DNA from: Eubacteriaceae bacterium
GTDB taxonomy: Bacteria; Bacillota_A; Clostridia; Eubacteriales; Anaerofustaceae
DNA: 23,492 nucleotides
Direction of reading: 5' to 3'
Assembly (NCBI GenBank): GCA_031280495.1
Contig: JAITGT010000030.1
Coordinates: 1 to 23,492 of the forward strand
In this document: positions 15,576 through 23,353 of the stretch, piece after piece
Layout: the number at the start of each line of letters is the position of its first letter
Numbering within the stretch: the first letter of the stretch is position 1
Notes under the pieces: generated by a model
What the model saw: only the letters and a program-made list of their open reading frames with translations
Told to the model about the DNA's origin: nothing
Databases searched by the model: none
Program-made: the position numbers and the translations under genes

Positions 15576-15602
15576 CTTATACGATGGCGCAAAGTTGCGC
15601 AA
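15576..15602 (-). promoter_or_regulatory. Candidate promoter/operator of the 49-aa membrane protein gene
   Basis: On the minus strand TATAAG (15581-15576) is a -10-like box, with TTGCGC (15602-15597) 15 nt upstream as a poor -35. Between them lies a perfect inverted repeat GCGCAA-AG-TTGCGC (15587-15600), the right place for a repressor site. Confidence 0.3.
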
Positions 15603-15765
15603 GGGGCGCCGGCCCTTTTCGCTTTGCGGCCACGAAGGGGCTTTGGAATGGCCCTGGCCGCGGGAGGCCCTTTCCAGGGCGGGCCAGGAAGGCTAGCCCT
15701 TTCTGCTTGGAGGGGGCATGCGCGCCCGCTGGCATCCGCCCTCCAAACTGCCCTGTTTGGGCTGA
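15601..15765. repeat. GC-rich cluster of inverted repeats between rsgA and whiA
   Basis: This stretch has no convincing gene but many complementary arms. AAGGG/CCCTT (15601-15605 with 15613-15617) is followed by a short T run. GCCCTGG (15651-15657) can pair with CCAGGGC (15674-15680), or CCTGGCC (15653-15659) with GGCCAGG (15682-15688), but not both. GGCTAGCC (15691-15698) is a perfect palindrome. GGAGGG (15709-15714) pairs with CCCTCC (15739-15744) with inner ATGC/GCAT. CCAAAC (15743-15748) pairs with GTTTGG (15755-15760). It may be a structured RNA, a long whiA leader from a distal promoter, or a REP-like element. Confidence 0.35.
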
Positions 15766-15796
15766 ATCTCTCACTGATCATATCTTTCTGCCGGGC

Positions 15797-15828
15797 GCTG
15801 CAATTGCGGCATGCATTCGGCCTATAAT
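15797..15828 (+). promoter_or_regulatory. whiA operon promoter with palindrome at the -35 position
   Basis: A perfect -10 TATAAT lies at 15823-15828, about 26 bp before the whiA start. No standard -35 is visible. Instead a palindrome GCTGCAATTGCGGC (15797-15810; core GCAATTGC perfect) occupies the -35 region, suggesting regulator binding. A GGGGGG ribosome site precedes whiA ATG 15855. Confidence 0.5.
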
Positions 15829-15854
15829 ATACAATAGCGCTAGGGGGGATAGGC

Positions 15855-16775
15855 ATGCGCTTTCATGAAGAAATTAAGAGCAGCTTGTCGCTTTGCTCCG
15901 AAACCGACATATCCGAAGCGGAAGCGGCCCTTTATGGCGTTTTTGCCGCTTCGCTGCCGCACTGCCTGGCAAAAGGCGGGCAGGCGCCCCTTTCGATCCG
16001 GACGCCGTCTGCGTCCATGGCACGCTACGTTTTTAGGCTGCTTGACCGCGCCTTTGTGTGCAAAGGCGCAGTCTGCCGTTCAGAAATTGCTTCTTTTGGG
16101 GAAAAGGCAGAGTATACTGTCGAAGTCTCCGATTCAGGCCGTGTGGCGGAGATCCTGCGCTATTATGGCATGGATCTCCCGGCCTTCTCCATCCAAAAGG
16201 CATTTTTGGCCGAAAGATCGTCCCGCCAGGCATTTATGCGCGGCCTTTTTCTGGCATGCGGCTACTGCACAGATCCGCAGAATGCCTACCTTATAGAGTT
16301 TCGCCTGCCTGATGAGGCTGTTGCGCTTGCTCTCAAGGGCGTATTCTCTTCCTATGGCGTGGAGTTTCGGCTCAGGGAAAAGAGCCGCCGCCACATACTT
16401 TACGCCAAGAATTCCGAGTGCTATGCAACAACCCTCGCTCTCATAGGGGCTAACAGCCACTATCTGAAAGCGGAAGGGAGCCTTGCGATGAAGGCAATGA
16501 AGAACAAAATGAAGCGCGCGGTAAACTGCGACACCGCAAACATCAACAAGTCTGTGGAATCTTCCCTCAGGCAGGTAGAAGCAATCCATGCCCTCATGGA
16601 AAGCGGCCGCTACGGCAGCCTTGGGGCGGAACTGAAGACCGCCGCCGAACTAAGGCTTGGAAACGAGCTTGGCAGCCTGTCGGAACTGGCAAGCGACTCT
16701 TCTGGCTCCGTGACTAAGTCCACGCTAAGCCGAAGGCTAAATAAAATCGTTGAAATCTCAAAAGGCAAGGTGTAA
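15855..16775 (+). CDS. whiA: DNA-binding protein WhiA
   Basis: 306 aa from ATG 15855, with a GGGGGG SD 6 nt upstream. The N-terminal part (about 1-200) is the degenerate LAGLIDADG homing-endonuclease fold (for example RQAFMRGLFLACGYCTDP). The family signature follows (MKRAVNCDTANINKSV, then SLRQVEAI), and a C-terminal helix-turn-helix (about 240-300) includes SVTKSTLSRRLNKI. WhiA binds DNA and influences cell division and chromosome segregation in Firmicutes and sporulation in Streptomyces. In most Firmicutes it lies with rapZ (yvcJ) and yvcK; here it heads a different operon with an FtsK translocase, a setting consistent with a division role. It ends 4 bp before ftsK. Confidence 0.92.
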   Translation: MRFHEEIKSSLSLCSETDISEAEAALYGVFAASLPHCLAKGGQAPLSIRTPSASMARYVFRLLDRAFVCKGAVCRSEIASFGEKAEYTVEVSDSGRVAEILRYYGMDLPAFSIQKAFLAERSSRQAFMRGLFLACGYCTDPQNAYLIEFRLPDEAVALALKGVFSSYGVEFRLREKSRRHILYAKNSECYATTLALIGANSHYLKAEGSLAMKAMKNKMKRAVNCDTANINKSVESSLRQVEAIHALMESGRYGSLGAELKTAAELRLGNELGSLSELASDSSGSVTKSTLSRRLNKIVEISKGKV

Positions 16776-16779
16776 GGGC

Positions 16780-19044
16780 ATGGCACAGTCGGTGGGAAAG
16801 GCGAAGAGGAAAGGATCGAGGCGGCCTTCAGCCAAAGAGCGCAGGCGAAGGGAAGACCTCAAGACGGAGATCAAGGGCTTCTGCTTTCTTTTTTCGGGGC
16901 TCTACCTTCTCCTGTGCATTGCGCTGCCCTCGCCAGGAGCGCTGGGCGCGTTCTTTGGCTCCTTCTCGCTTCACCTCGCCGGAACGGGCGGCCGCTACGT
17001 CATCGCGCTGGCCCTCATTCTCGAGGGGGCGTTTCTCCTGGCGAAGCTTGAGACTTTTACAAAAGAGCATGGAAGCTTTTACACAGCAATCATGTCGGCA
17101 AACGCCTTAGCCATTCTTGGCCTTGGGGCATACAGAGACTTTTCGCACTATTCCTACTTTGATCCCGCATTTTACCAGGCGATGTGGGATGGCCCCGCAC
17201 CTGGGGGATTTGCTGGGCAGATTGCCGCTCAGGCGCTTGCCGACCTCTTAGGCGGGCTGGGGGCGGCGCTGGTTGTCTGCCTCGTCTCTGTGGTTTCTTT
17301 TATTATGATTTTTCGAAAAAGCATCGTTGAGCTGGCCCATGGAAAAGAAAAGGCGGAAAGCAGCGCGAAAGCCGCAGCGCCAGCCCGCCGCCAAAGCGCT
17401 AAGGCGGCTGTGCCCAAGGCTTCTGAGATCGCCCTCCTAAAAGCTCCGAGAGACCCTCTTGGGACAAGCGATCAGGATGCTGCGCAAAAGCGGCGCAATG
17501 CAGTGCGCATTATTGGCCGCGAGGAGGCTAGCGAGGCAGCGGCCCTGCCCGCCGCCCAGGCGCTGGATCTTGCGTCCGCCGAGGAGGCGGATTCAGGCAG
17601 GCAGGATTACGCCATGCCGCCGCTCACTCTTCTGGATCAGGAGAAAGAGCCCGCCTCTGTTGCAAAGAGGCAGCAGGAGGTGCTCGCAAATGTCACCTTG
17701 CTGGAAAAGGCGCTCGCAAATTTTGGCATAGAAGCCGGCGTTTCCGAAGTTAGCGTTGGCCCTGCTGTCACGCGATACGAACTGCAGCTTAAGCCTGGCA
17801 TCCGCGTAAGCAAGGTTATTAGCCTGTCAGACGACATCGCAATGTCGCTTGCCGCGCAGCGCGTGCGCATCGAGGCACCGATTCCGGGCAAGTCGGCGAT
17901 TGGCATCGAAGTGCCCAACAAGGAGATCTCCATCGTTCGCCTGTCCCAGATCCTGTCGACCGAAGAATTTCGCGCCCATCCCTCTCCACTGGCTGTCGCG
18001 ATGGGCAAAGACCTGGCAGGAGGCGATATGGTGGTGGATGTGACTGCAATGCCCCACCTGCTGATTGCAGGCGCGACAGGTTCGGGCAAGAGCGTGTGCA
18101 TCAACACAATTATCATGTCCATACTCTTTCACTCAGCTCCAGAAGACGTGCGCATGATTCTCATTGATCCAAAGATGGTGGAACTAAACGTCTATAACGA
18201 CATTCCCCACCTGCTCATCCCAGTTGTCACGGACGCAAAAGACGCCGCAGGCGCGCTTGGGTGGGCCGTTCGGGAGATGACAAGGCGCTACGAAATGTTT
18301 TCGGAAGCAAAAGTGCGCAGCATCTCCTCTTATAACGCCAAAATGAAGGAAAAGGGGGAAGGGAAGCTTGCCCACATCCTGCTCATCATCGACGAGCTAA
18401 ACGATCTGATGCTCGTCAGCGCGCAGCAGGTGGAAGCGTCTATTATTCGCCTCTCCCAGCTTGCTCGCGCAGCAGGGATACATCTTGTCTTGGCGACGCA
18501 GCGGCCTTCGGTCAATGTCATTACGGGCGTGATCAAAGCCAACATTCCGTCCCGCATCTCTTTTGCGGTCATGAGCCAGGTTGACTCAAGAACCATTCTT
18601 GACATGGGCGGCGCAGAGAGGCTATTGGGAAAGGGCGACATGCTCTACCTGCCGCAAGAGCGAAATGCGCCGGTTCGCGCCCAGTGCGCTTTTGTTGCCG
18701 ACAAGGAGATTGAGCGGGTGGTCGGCTTTATCAAGCGCAAGCAGTCCGCAAAGTACGATGAGTCCGTCATGGAGGGCATCAAGCGCCAGCCGGGCGAGTC
18801 GGACGCTATGGAAGCGGGCGGCCCATCGTTCAAGGATGAGCTGCTGCCAAAGGCAATGGAGATCGCTTTCGAGAAAAACGCAATCTCCACCTCCACAATA
18901 CAGCGCCGCCTCCGCCTTGGATATGCGAGGGCAGGCAGGATTATTGACGAAATGGAGATGCTCGGCTACATAAGCTCAGCCGATGGCTCAAAGCCGCGAA
19001 AGGTTCTGGTCGCAAGAGAAGACTATTATGGAGGCGCCAAATGA
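16780..19044 (+). CDS. ftsK: FtsK/SpoIIIE-family DNA translocase
   Basis: 754 aa from ATG 16780; the frame is open from 16750, but that part is inside whiA. A very basic N-terminus is followed by about four transmembrane helices (near 31-49, 70-88, 99-115 and 158-183), then an Ala/Glu-rich linker (about 190-290). The motor has a beta region (GVSEVSVGPAVTRYELQLKPG), Walker A GATGSGKS (431-438) and Walker B IIDE with D538 and E539. The C-terminal gamma winged helix (RRLRLGYARAGRIIDEMEMLGYI) reads polarity sequences on the chromosome. Length matches SpoIIIE/SftA-type pumps that move DNA through the division or sporulation septum. Walker B continues DELNDLM, where the family usually has DELADLM, a tolerable change. 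The stop overlaps the rimO start (ATGA). Whether it serves vegetative division, sporulation or both cannot be told from sequence. Confidence 0.93.
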   Translation: MAQSVGKAKRKGSRRPSAKERRRREDLKTEIKGFCFLFSGLYLLLCIALPSPGALGAFFGSFSLHLAGTGGRYVIALALILEGAFLLAKLETFTKEHGSFYTAIMSANALAILGLGAYRDFSHYSYFDPAFYQAMWDGPAPGGFAGQIAAQALADLLGGLGAALVVCLVSVVSFIMIFRKSIVELAHGKEKAESSAKAAAPARRQSAKAAVPKASEIALLKAPRDPLGTSDQDAAQKRRNAVRIIGREEASEAAALPAAQALDLASAEEADSGRQDYAMPPLTLLDQEKEPASVAKRQQEVLANVTLLEKALANFGIEAGVSEVSVGPAVTRYELQLKPGIRVSKVISLSDDIAMSLAAQRVRIEAPIPGKSAIGIEVPNKEISIVRLSQILSTEEFRAHPSPLAVAMGKDLAGGDMVVDVTAMPHLLIAGATGSGKSVCINTIIMSILFHSAPEDVRMILIDPKMVELNVYNDIPHLLIPVVTDAKDAAGALGWAVREMTRRYEMFSEAKVRSISSYNAKMKEKGEGKLAHILLIIDELNDLMLVSAQQVEASIIRLSQLARAAGIHLVLATQRPSVNVITGVIKANIPSRISFAVMSQVDSRTILDMGGAERLLGKGDMLYLPQERNAPVRAQCAFVADKEIERVVGFIKRKQSAKYDESVMEGIKRQPGESDAMEAGGPSFKDELLPKAMEIAFEKNAISTSTIQRRLRLGYARAGRIIDEMEMLGYISSADGSKPRKVLVAREDYYGGAK

Positions 19045-20357
19045 GGGGAACTTTCTATATCCACAGCCTTGGGTGCGACAAGAACACGGTTGACTCAGAA
19101 AAGCTTGCTTTTGCGCTGAGGGAGGCCGGATTTTCGCCGATTGACGGGCCCGAGGGCGCAGACTATATTTTAGTCAACACATGCGGCTTTATTGATTCGG
19201 CCAAGGAGGAGTCCGTGGAAGCCCTATTTGAGGCGGCACGCTTTAAGAGCGCAGGCGCAAAGGCTGTGATTGCGCTGGGCTGCCTAGCGCAGCGATACGC
19301 TAAGGAGCTTGAGGCTGGGATCGAAGGGCTGGACCTTGTCTGCGGAAAGGGCTCAATCGACGCAATTCTCGCTTTCCTTCTTGAAGGCGCCCCCGCTGCG
19401 GAATGGAGCGAAGAAGGCAGGATTGTCTCTACGCCGCCCTACACGGCATACTTAAAGATCTCAGAAGGCTGCAATAAAGTGTGTTCCTTTTGCGCCATAC
19501 CCAAAATTGTCGGAAACCTCAAAAGCAGGAGCATGGACAGCCTGTTCAAAGAGGCGGAAATCCTTGCAGGCAACGGCGTGCGCGAGCTTGTCCTTGTCGC
19601 TCAGGATACGGGAGATTACGGCTCTGACTTAAGCGACGGCAGCAGCCTCCCGAAGCTCCTTCGTCGGCTGGAGTGCATTGAAGGCATTCACTGGATTCGC
19701 CTCATGTACATGTATCCAGAGTCCATTTCTTCTGAGCTTGTGGAATTGATGAAATCCTCCCACAAGATCCTTCCCTACCTTGACATTCCTTTTCAGCATG
19801 CAAGCGACAGAATTTTGCGCGCCATGGCAAGGCCTCAGACGAAAGAAGGCATAAAGGGCCAAATTTCGATGTTGAGAGATGAGATCCCGGGTATTGCAAT
19901 CCGCTCTTCTTTTGTGTGCGGCTTTCCTGGGGAGAGCCGCAGCGATGTGGACGAGCTCAAATCCTTTCTTTGCGAAGCAAGGCTCGATCGCGTAGGCGTT
20001 TTCTGCTATTCTCGAGAAGAAGGGACAAAGGCGTACGGCTTGCCCGGGCATGTTCCCTCCAAAGAGAAAAACAGGCGCTATGGCGAACTGATGCAGCTGC
20101 AGGAGAGCCTGTCGCAAAAAAACATGGAAGACAGGATCGGGACTTATATTGAAGTTCTCATTGAAGGAGAGGAATCGCCTGGAGTATATGCGGGGCGCAG
20201 CTATATGGACGCCCCAGACGTGGATGGCATTGTGTATGTGCACACGGGCGAAGATCTGTGCGCCGGCGATTTTCTCTGGGCCTATGTCACAGGCGCCACA
20301 GCGCACGACTTGATAGCGGACGCGAAGAAAGGCCTCTCCAATGAACCTCCCCAATAG
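19041..20357 (+). CDS. rimO: Ribosomal protein S12 methylthiotransferase RimO
   Basis: 438 aa from ATG 19041, overlapping ftsK by 4 bp. RimO is a radical-SAM enzyme that adds a methylthio group to an aspartate of ribosomal protein S12. The N-terminal UPF0004 domain carries the auxiliary-cluster cysteines C12 (HSLGCDKN), C48 (VNTCGF) and C81 (LGCLAQ). The radical-SAM cluster ligands are C144, C148 and C151 (EGCNKVCSFC). The IHSLGCDKN and DIPFQHAS motifs favour RimO over the tRNA enzyme MiaB. The last 70 or so residues form the TRAM domain. It overlaps pgsA by 17 bp. Confidence 0.94.
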   Translation: MRGTFYIHSLGCDKNTVDSEKLAFALREAGFSPIDGPEGADYILVNTCGFIDSAKEESVEALFEAARFKSAGAKAVIALGCLAQRYAKELEAGIEGLDLVCGKGSIDAILAFLLEGAPAAEWSEEGRIVSTPPYTAYLKISEGCNKVCSFCAIPKIVGNLKSRSMDSLFKEAEILAGNGVRELVLVAQDTGDYGSDLSDGSSLPKLLRRLECIEGIHWIRLMYMYPESISSELVELMKSSHKILPYLDIPFQHASDRILRAMARPQTKEGIKGQISMLRDEIPGIAIRSSFVCGFPGESRSDVDELKSFLCEARLDRVGVFCYSREEGTKAYGLPGHVPSKEKNRRYGELMQLQESLSQKNMEDRIGTYIEVLIEGEESPGVYAGRSYMDAPDVDGIVYVHTGEDLCAGDFLWAYVTGATAHDLIADAKKGLSNEPPQ

Positions 20358-20883
20358 GATTACTCTTGCCCGTATTCTCGCCATTCCTGCCTACTGCGCG
20401 ATGATGGCGCTGGAAAGGCCCCACTGGACTGCCGGAGCGGGTGTTTTGTTTATCCTGCTCGCCCTGACAGACTGCCTTGACGGCTATGTCGCGCGAAGCC
20501 GAGGCCTTGTGACCGATCTGGGCAAATTCCTCGATCCGCTGGCAGACAAGGTTCTCGCGCTCTCTGCGGCAAGCCTTTTCGTTGCGGATCAGAGAATATC
20601 CGCTTTTGCCCTGATCTTGATATTGGCAAGGGAAATGTCCATTCTTTCCCTGCGGACAATGGCTGCGCTCAATAATCGCGTACTGGCCGCAGACATATAT
20701 GGGAAGGCAAAGACCGCCTCCCAGCTAGTCGCCCTCTCGGCGATGCATTTTGAGGGAATCCTTTCGTCCCCATGGCTTGCAAGAGGCGCAGACGCCGTAT
20801 TTTGGTTTTCGCTTGCTATGACCGTATTTTCTGGCTGCAACTATATTGCAAAAAACTATGATGTCATCCAGCCCAAGTCGTGA
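20341..20883 (+). CDS. pgsA: CDP-diacylglycerol-glycerol-3-phosphate 3-phosphatidyltransferase
   Basis: 180 aa from ATG 20341, inside the end of rimO. This integral membrane enzyme makes phosphatidylglycerol phosphate, the first step to phosphatidylglycerol and cardiolipin. The CDP-alcohol phosphotransferase motif is complete: D44, D47, G48, A51, R52, then G61, D65 and D69 (TDCLDGYVAR ... GKFLDPLADK). About five or six hydrophobic helices surround it. The N-terminus MNLPNRITLARI is characteristic of PgsA. The rimO-pgsA-cinA-recA order is widely conserved in Firmicutes. There is a 25-bp gap to cinA. Confidence 0.94.
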   Translation: MNLPNRITLARILAIPAYCAMMALERPHWTAGAGVLFILLALTDCLDGYVARSRGLVTDLGKFLDPLADKVLALSAASLFVADQRISAFALILILAREMSILSLRTMAALNNRVLAADIYGKAKTASQLVALSAMHFEGILSSPWLARGADAVFWFSLAMTVFSGCNYIAKNYDVIQPKS

Positions 20884-20908
20884 GGCTGGCCGGCAAAGCG
20901 GGGGTGCT

Positions 20909-22159
20909 ATGAAGGCAGTAATCTTGGCTGTAGGGGACGAGGTTCTCCTCGGCGACGTCGTTAACTCAAATGCGGCATATCTGTCGAAAACGCTGGACTC
21001 GGCAGGCATTGAGGTGGTTTATCACAAGACTGTCAGCGACAGGGACGGTGATGTGAAGGAGGCCTTTCTTGAAGCGGAAAGCAAGGCGGATCTCGTTGTG
21101 ACCAGCGGAGGGCTTGGCCCAACGCTGGACGATCTGACGAAAAAGGCCATAGCGGACGCAATGGGGCTTGAAATGGTTTATGACGAGGCCATCCACGCGC
21201 ATGTCAAAAAAACTATGGGCCGCCTCCATGCGGCCATGAGCGCCAACAATGAAGCGCAGTGCTGGATGCCTAGAGGCGCACAGCCGCTGGAGAATAGGTT
21301 TGGAACGGCGCCAGGCGTTTACCTTGAGCGCAGCGGGAAAACGGTGGTCATGCTGCCCGGGCCTCCGCGGGAGCTATGCCCTATGTTTGAAGAGTTTGCC
21401 CTCCCCAAAATTCGCGAAAAGGCGGAAAAAACCTTTGCTGAGAAGTATTACATGACAAGCGGGGTAGGGGAGAGCTTTCTTGAGGCAAAGCTTCGTGAGG
21501 CGCTTTTGCCCGAAGATCCGCTATACCGCATTAATACCTATATTAACTCCTATGGAGTTATGCTAAAGGCAACAGCTTTTGGCGCAAGCGAAAAAGAGTC
21601 CATTGGCATCATCTCTTCCTATGACAGCCTGGTTAAGGACGTTCTGGGCGACAGCCTTTACAGCGAAGAAAAGAAAGAGCTTTGGGAAGTCGTCGCAGAA
21701 TCCTTAATAGGCGGGGCAATTACAGTGTCGAGCGCAGAATCATATACGGGAGGGCTGTTCAGCGAGACGCTGTGCCGAAAGGAAGGGATTTCCTCCGTGT
21801 TCAAAGGATCGATCATTGCCTATTCAAACGAGGCGAAGGAACATGCCCTTGGAGTGAAAAAGGGGACGATTGCCCGCTATGGCGCGGTCAGCCGCGAAAC
21901 AGCATTGGAAATGGCGGCGCGCGCCGCGGAAATGTTTGAAAGCGACGTGGCTGTGTCCTTTACCGGGGTAGCTGGGCCCGGGCCGTCTGAGGGAAAGAAA
22001 GCAGGCCAATGCTATATGGGGCTGTCTTTCTTCGGCCAGCTGGCCTGTGAAGAGAGTGTCTTTGGAGGGGATCGTCCAGCGGTGCAGTCTCGAGGAGTGT
22101 CGCAGGCGTTCCATGCCCTTTACCATTCGATAAAAGAGCTAAATAGAGGAGACAAGTAA
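20909..22159 (+). CDS. cinA: CinA, competence/damage-inducible protein (NMN deamidase-type)
   Basis: 416 aa from ATG 20909, preceded by GGGGGTG; the frame is open from 20846, but that part overlaps pgsA. The N-terminal MoCF/COG1058 domain (about 1-170) shows GDEVLLGDVVNSNAAYL, SGGLGPTLDDLTKKAIAD and MLPGPPREL, and is associated with ADP-ribose pyrophosphatase activity in some CinA proteins. The C-terminal CinA/PncC domain (about 258-416) has S278 in AESYTGG, the YSNEAK segment and FTGVAGPGP, and deamidates nicotinamide mononucleotide in characterised members. The usual AESCTGG reads AESYTGG; the serine taken as the nucleophile is retained. It lies 6 bp before recA, the classical cinA-recA pair. 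Confidence 0.93.
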   Translation: MKAVILAVGDEVLLGDVVNSNAAYLSKTLDSAGIEVVYHKTVSDRDGDVKEAFLEAESKADLVVTSGGLGPTLDDLTKKAIADAMGLEMVYDEAIHAHVKKTMGRLHAAMSANNEAQCWMPRGAQPLENRFGTAPGVYLERSGKTVVMLPGPPRELCPMFEEFALPKIREKAEKTFAEKYYMTSGVGESFLEAKLREALLPEDPLYRINTYINSYGVMLKATAFGASEKESIGIISSYDSLVKDVLGDSLYSEEKKELWEVVAESLIGGAITVSSAESYTGGLFSETLCRKEGISSVFKGSIIAYSNEAKEHALGVKKGTIARYGAVSRETALEMAARAAEMFESDVAVSFTGVAGPGPSEGKKAGQCYMGLSFFGQLACEESVFGGDRPAVQSRGVSQAFHALYHSIKELNRGDK

Positions 22160-22165
22160 GCAACC

Positions 22166-23218
22166 ATGGGTGACGATAAGCAGAAATCATTGGACCTAGC
22201 CCTCAAGAGCATCGAAAAGTCCTTCGGAAAGGGATCTGTCATGCGCCTAGGAGAGCTCATGGCAGACAATATTCCATCCATTCCAACATCGTCCATTTCC
22301 CTAGACATCGCTCTTGGCGTAGGCGGCGTGCCAAGAGGAAGAATCGTTGAAATTTATGGCCCCGAATCCTCCGGAAAGACCACCGTTGCGCTGCACGTGG
22401 TTGCCCAGGCGCAAAAATCAGGGGGAAACGCGGCATTTATCGACGCTGAGCACGCCCTTGATCCAGTATATGCCAGGGCGATCGGCGTAGACTTGGACAA
22501 CCTCATTGTATCCCAGCCGGATACAGGCGAACAAGCCCTGGAAATTTGCGAAGCGCTTGTGCGCAGCGCGGCATTGGACGTCGTCGTTGTCGACTCTGTC
22601 GCCGCTCTCGTCCCGAAATCCGAGATCGAAGGCGAGATGGGGGACGCAACCATGGGCGCCCAAGCCCGCCTGATGAGCCAGGCGCTGCGCAAGCTGACTG
22701 CTTCGATCAGCAAGACGCAGACGACTGTCATCTTTATCAACCAGCTTCGCATGAAGATCGGCGTCGTTTTCGGCAACCCAGAGGTTACCGCAGGCGGCAA
22801 CGCCCTTAAATACTATTCGTCTGTGCGCATTGACATTCGCAAGGGGGAGGCGCTTAAGAACGGCCAGGAGATCATCGGGAACCGGACCCGAGCCAAAGTT
22901 GTCAAAAACAAAGTGTCCCCTCCGTTTAAACAGGCTGAATTTGACATCATCTTTGGCAAGGGCATTTCCCGCGAAGGGGACGTGCTCGACATGGCGGTGA
23001 AGCTGGACATAATCGACAAGTCAGGCGCATGGTATACATACAATGGGGCGAGCATCGGCCAGGGGAGGGAGAACGCAAAAAAATATTTTGCGGAGAACCC
23101 TGGCGCCTTAAACGAAGTCGAAGAAAAAGTGCGGATTATTGTCCTTGCAAAGCCGACTGTTGGATATGAGCCTGCAATTGCGGAGGAAGGCGATTTCACT
23201 GGCGAAGAAGACTATTAA
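22166..23218 (+). CDS. recA: Recombinase RecA
   Basis: 350 aa from ATG 22166. RecA forms filaments on single-stranded DNA, drives strand exchange and activates LexA self-cleavage. Seen: Walker [10 protein letters not shown] (65-73), the EHALDP segment, Walker [13 protein letters not shown], loop L1 EIEGEMGD, loop L2 [22 protein letters not shown] (about 190-211) and an acidic C-terminus (GDFTGEEDY). No intein or insertion is present. The SD is poor: AGGAG lies 14 nt upstream, straddling the end of cinA, so coupling to cinA translation is likely. I found no GAAC-N4-GTTC LexA-type box near the start. No clear intrinsic terminator follows before the next promoter. Confidence 0.97.
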   Translation: MGDDKQKSLDLALKSIEKSFGKGSVMRLGELMADNIPSIPTSSISLDIALGVGGVPRGRIVEIYGPESSGKTTVALHVVAQAQKSGGNAAFIDAEHALDPVYARAIGVDLDNLIVSQPDTGEQALEICEALVRSAALDVVVVDSVAALVPKSEIEGEMGDATMGAQARLMSQALRKLTASISKTQTTVIFINQLRMKIGVVFGNPEVTAGGNALKYYSSVRIDIRKGEALKNGQEIIGNRTRAKVVKNKVSPPFKQAEFDIIFGKGISREGDVLDMAVKLDIIDKSGAWYTYNGASIGQGRENAKKYFAENPGALNEVEEKVRIIVLAKPTVGYEPAIAEEGDFTGEEDY

Positions 23219-23263
23219 TCTTGCTGGCGAAAGGGAAAGCGTATGATCGGAATACAATTGCTG

Positions 23264-23272
23264 TGCTATAAT
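23264..23272 (+). promoter_or_regulatory. Extended -10 promoter of the last gene
   Basis: TGcTATAAT is a perfect extended -10 element in an AT-rich patch 46 bp after the recA stop. A consensus -35 is not evident. It should start a transcript near 23279, giving a leader of about 75 nt to the ATG at 23354. Confidence 0.55.
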
Positions 23273-23290
23273 CATATTGTTCAATTTGTA

Positions 23291-23337
23291 GCGCCTGGAG
23301 CGCTTTCGCGCATGCAGCAGCGAAAACTGCCAGGCGC
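23291..23337 (+). promoter_or_regulatory. Strong leader hairpin upstream of the last gene
   Basis: GCGCCTGG (23291-23298) pairs with CCAGGCGC (23330-23337). Inside, TTTCGC (23304-23309) pairs with GCGAAA (23320-23325) around a 10-nt loop. No T run follows, so it is not a standard terminator. It ends 4 bp before the AGGAGG ribosome site (23341-23346). It may protect the mRNA 5' end or control access to the SD. Confidence 0.45.
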
Positions 23338-23353
23338 CATAGGAGGATGAATA

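Noticed and set aside
15681..15705. Resemblance to the SRP RNA helix 8 motif (GGCC-like, GGAAGG, AGC)
   Set aside because: The string GGGCCAGGAAGGCTAGCC looks similar, but the conserved AGCA asymmetric loop and the long complementary flanks of 4.5S/SRP RNA are missing.
15563..15856. 97-codon minus-strand ORF and the 94-codon plus-strand ORFs in the rsgA-whiA gap
   Set aside because: They overlap each other in several frames, are rich in Arg/Pro/Ala as expected from GC-rich noncoding DNA, lack good ribosome sites, and collide with the whiA start.
19629..20384. 251-codon minus-strand ORF opposite rimO/pgsA
   Set aside because: Spans two well-supported plus-strand genes and has no recognisable domain; antisense shadow.
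22100..22166. LexA/SOS box in front of recA
   Set aside because: No GAAC-N4-GTTC or close variant was found in the end of cinA or the 6-bp gap; recA seems to depend on the operon promoter or another internal one.
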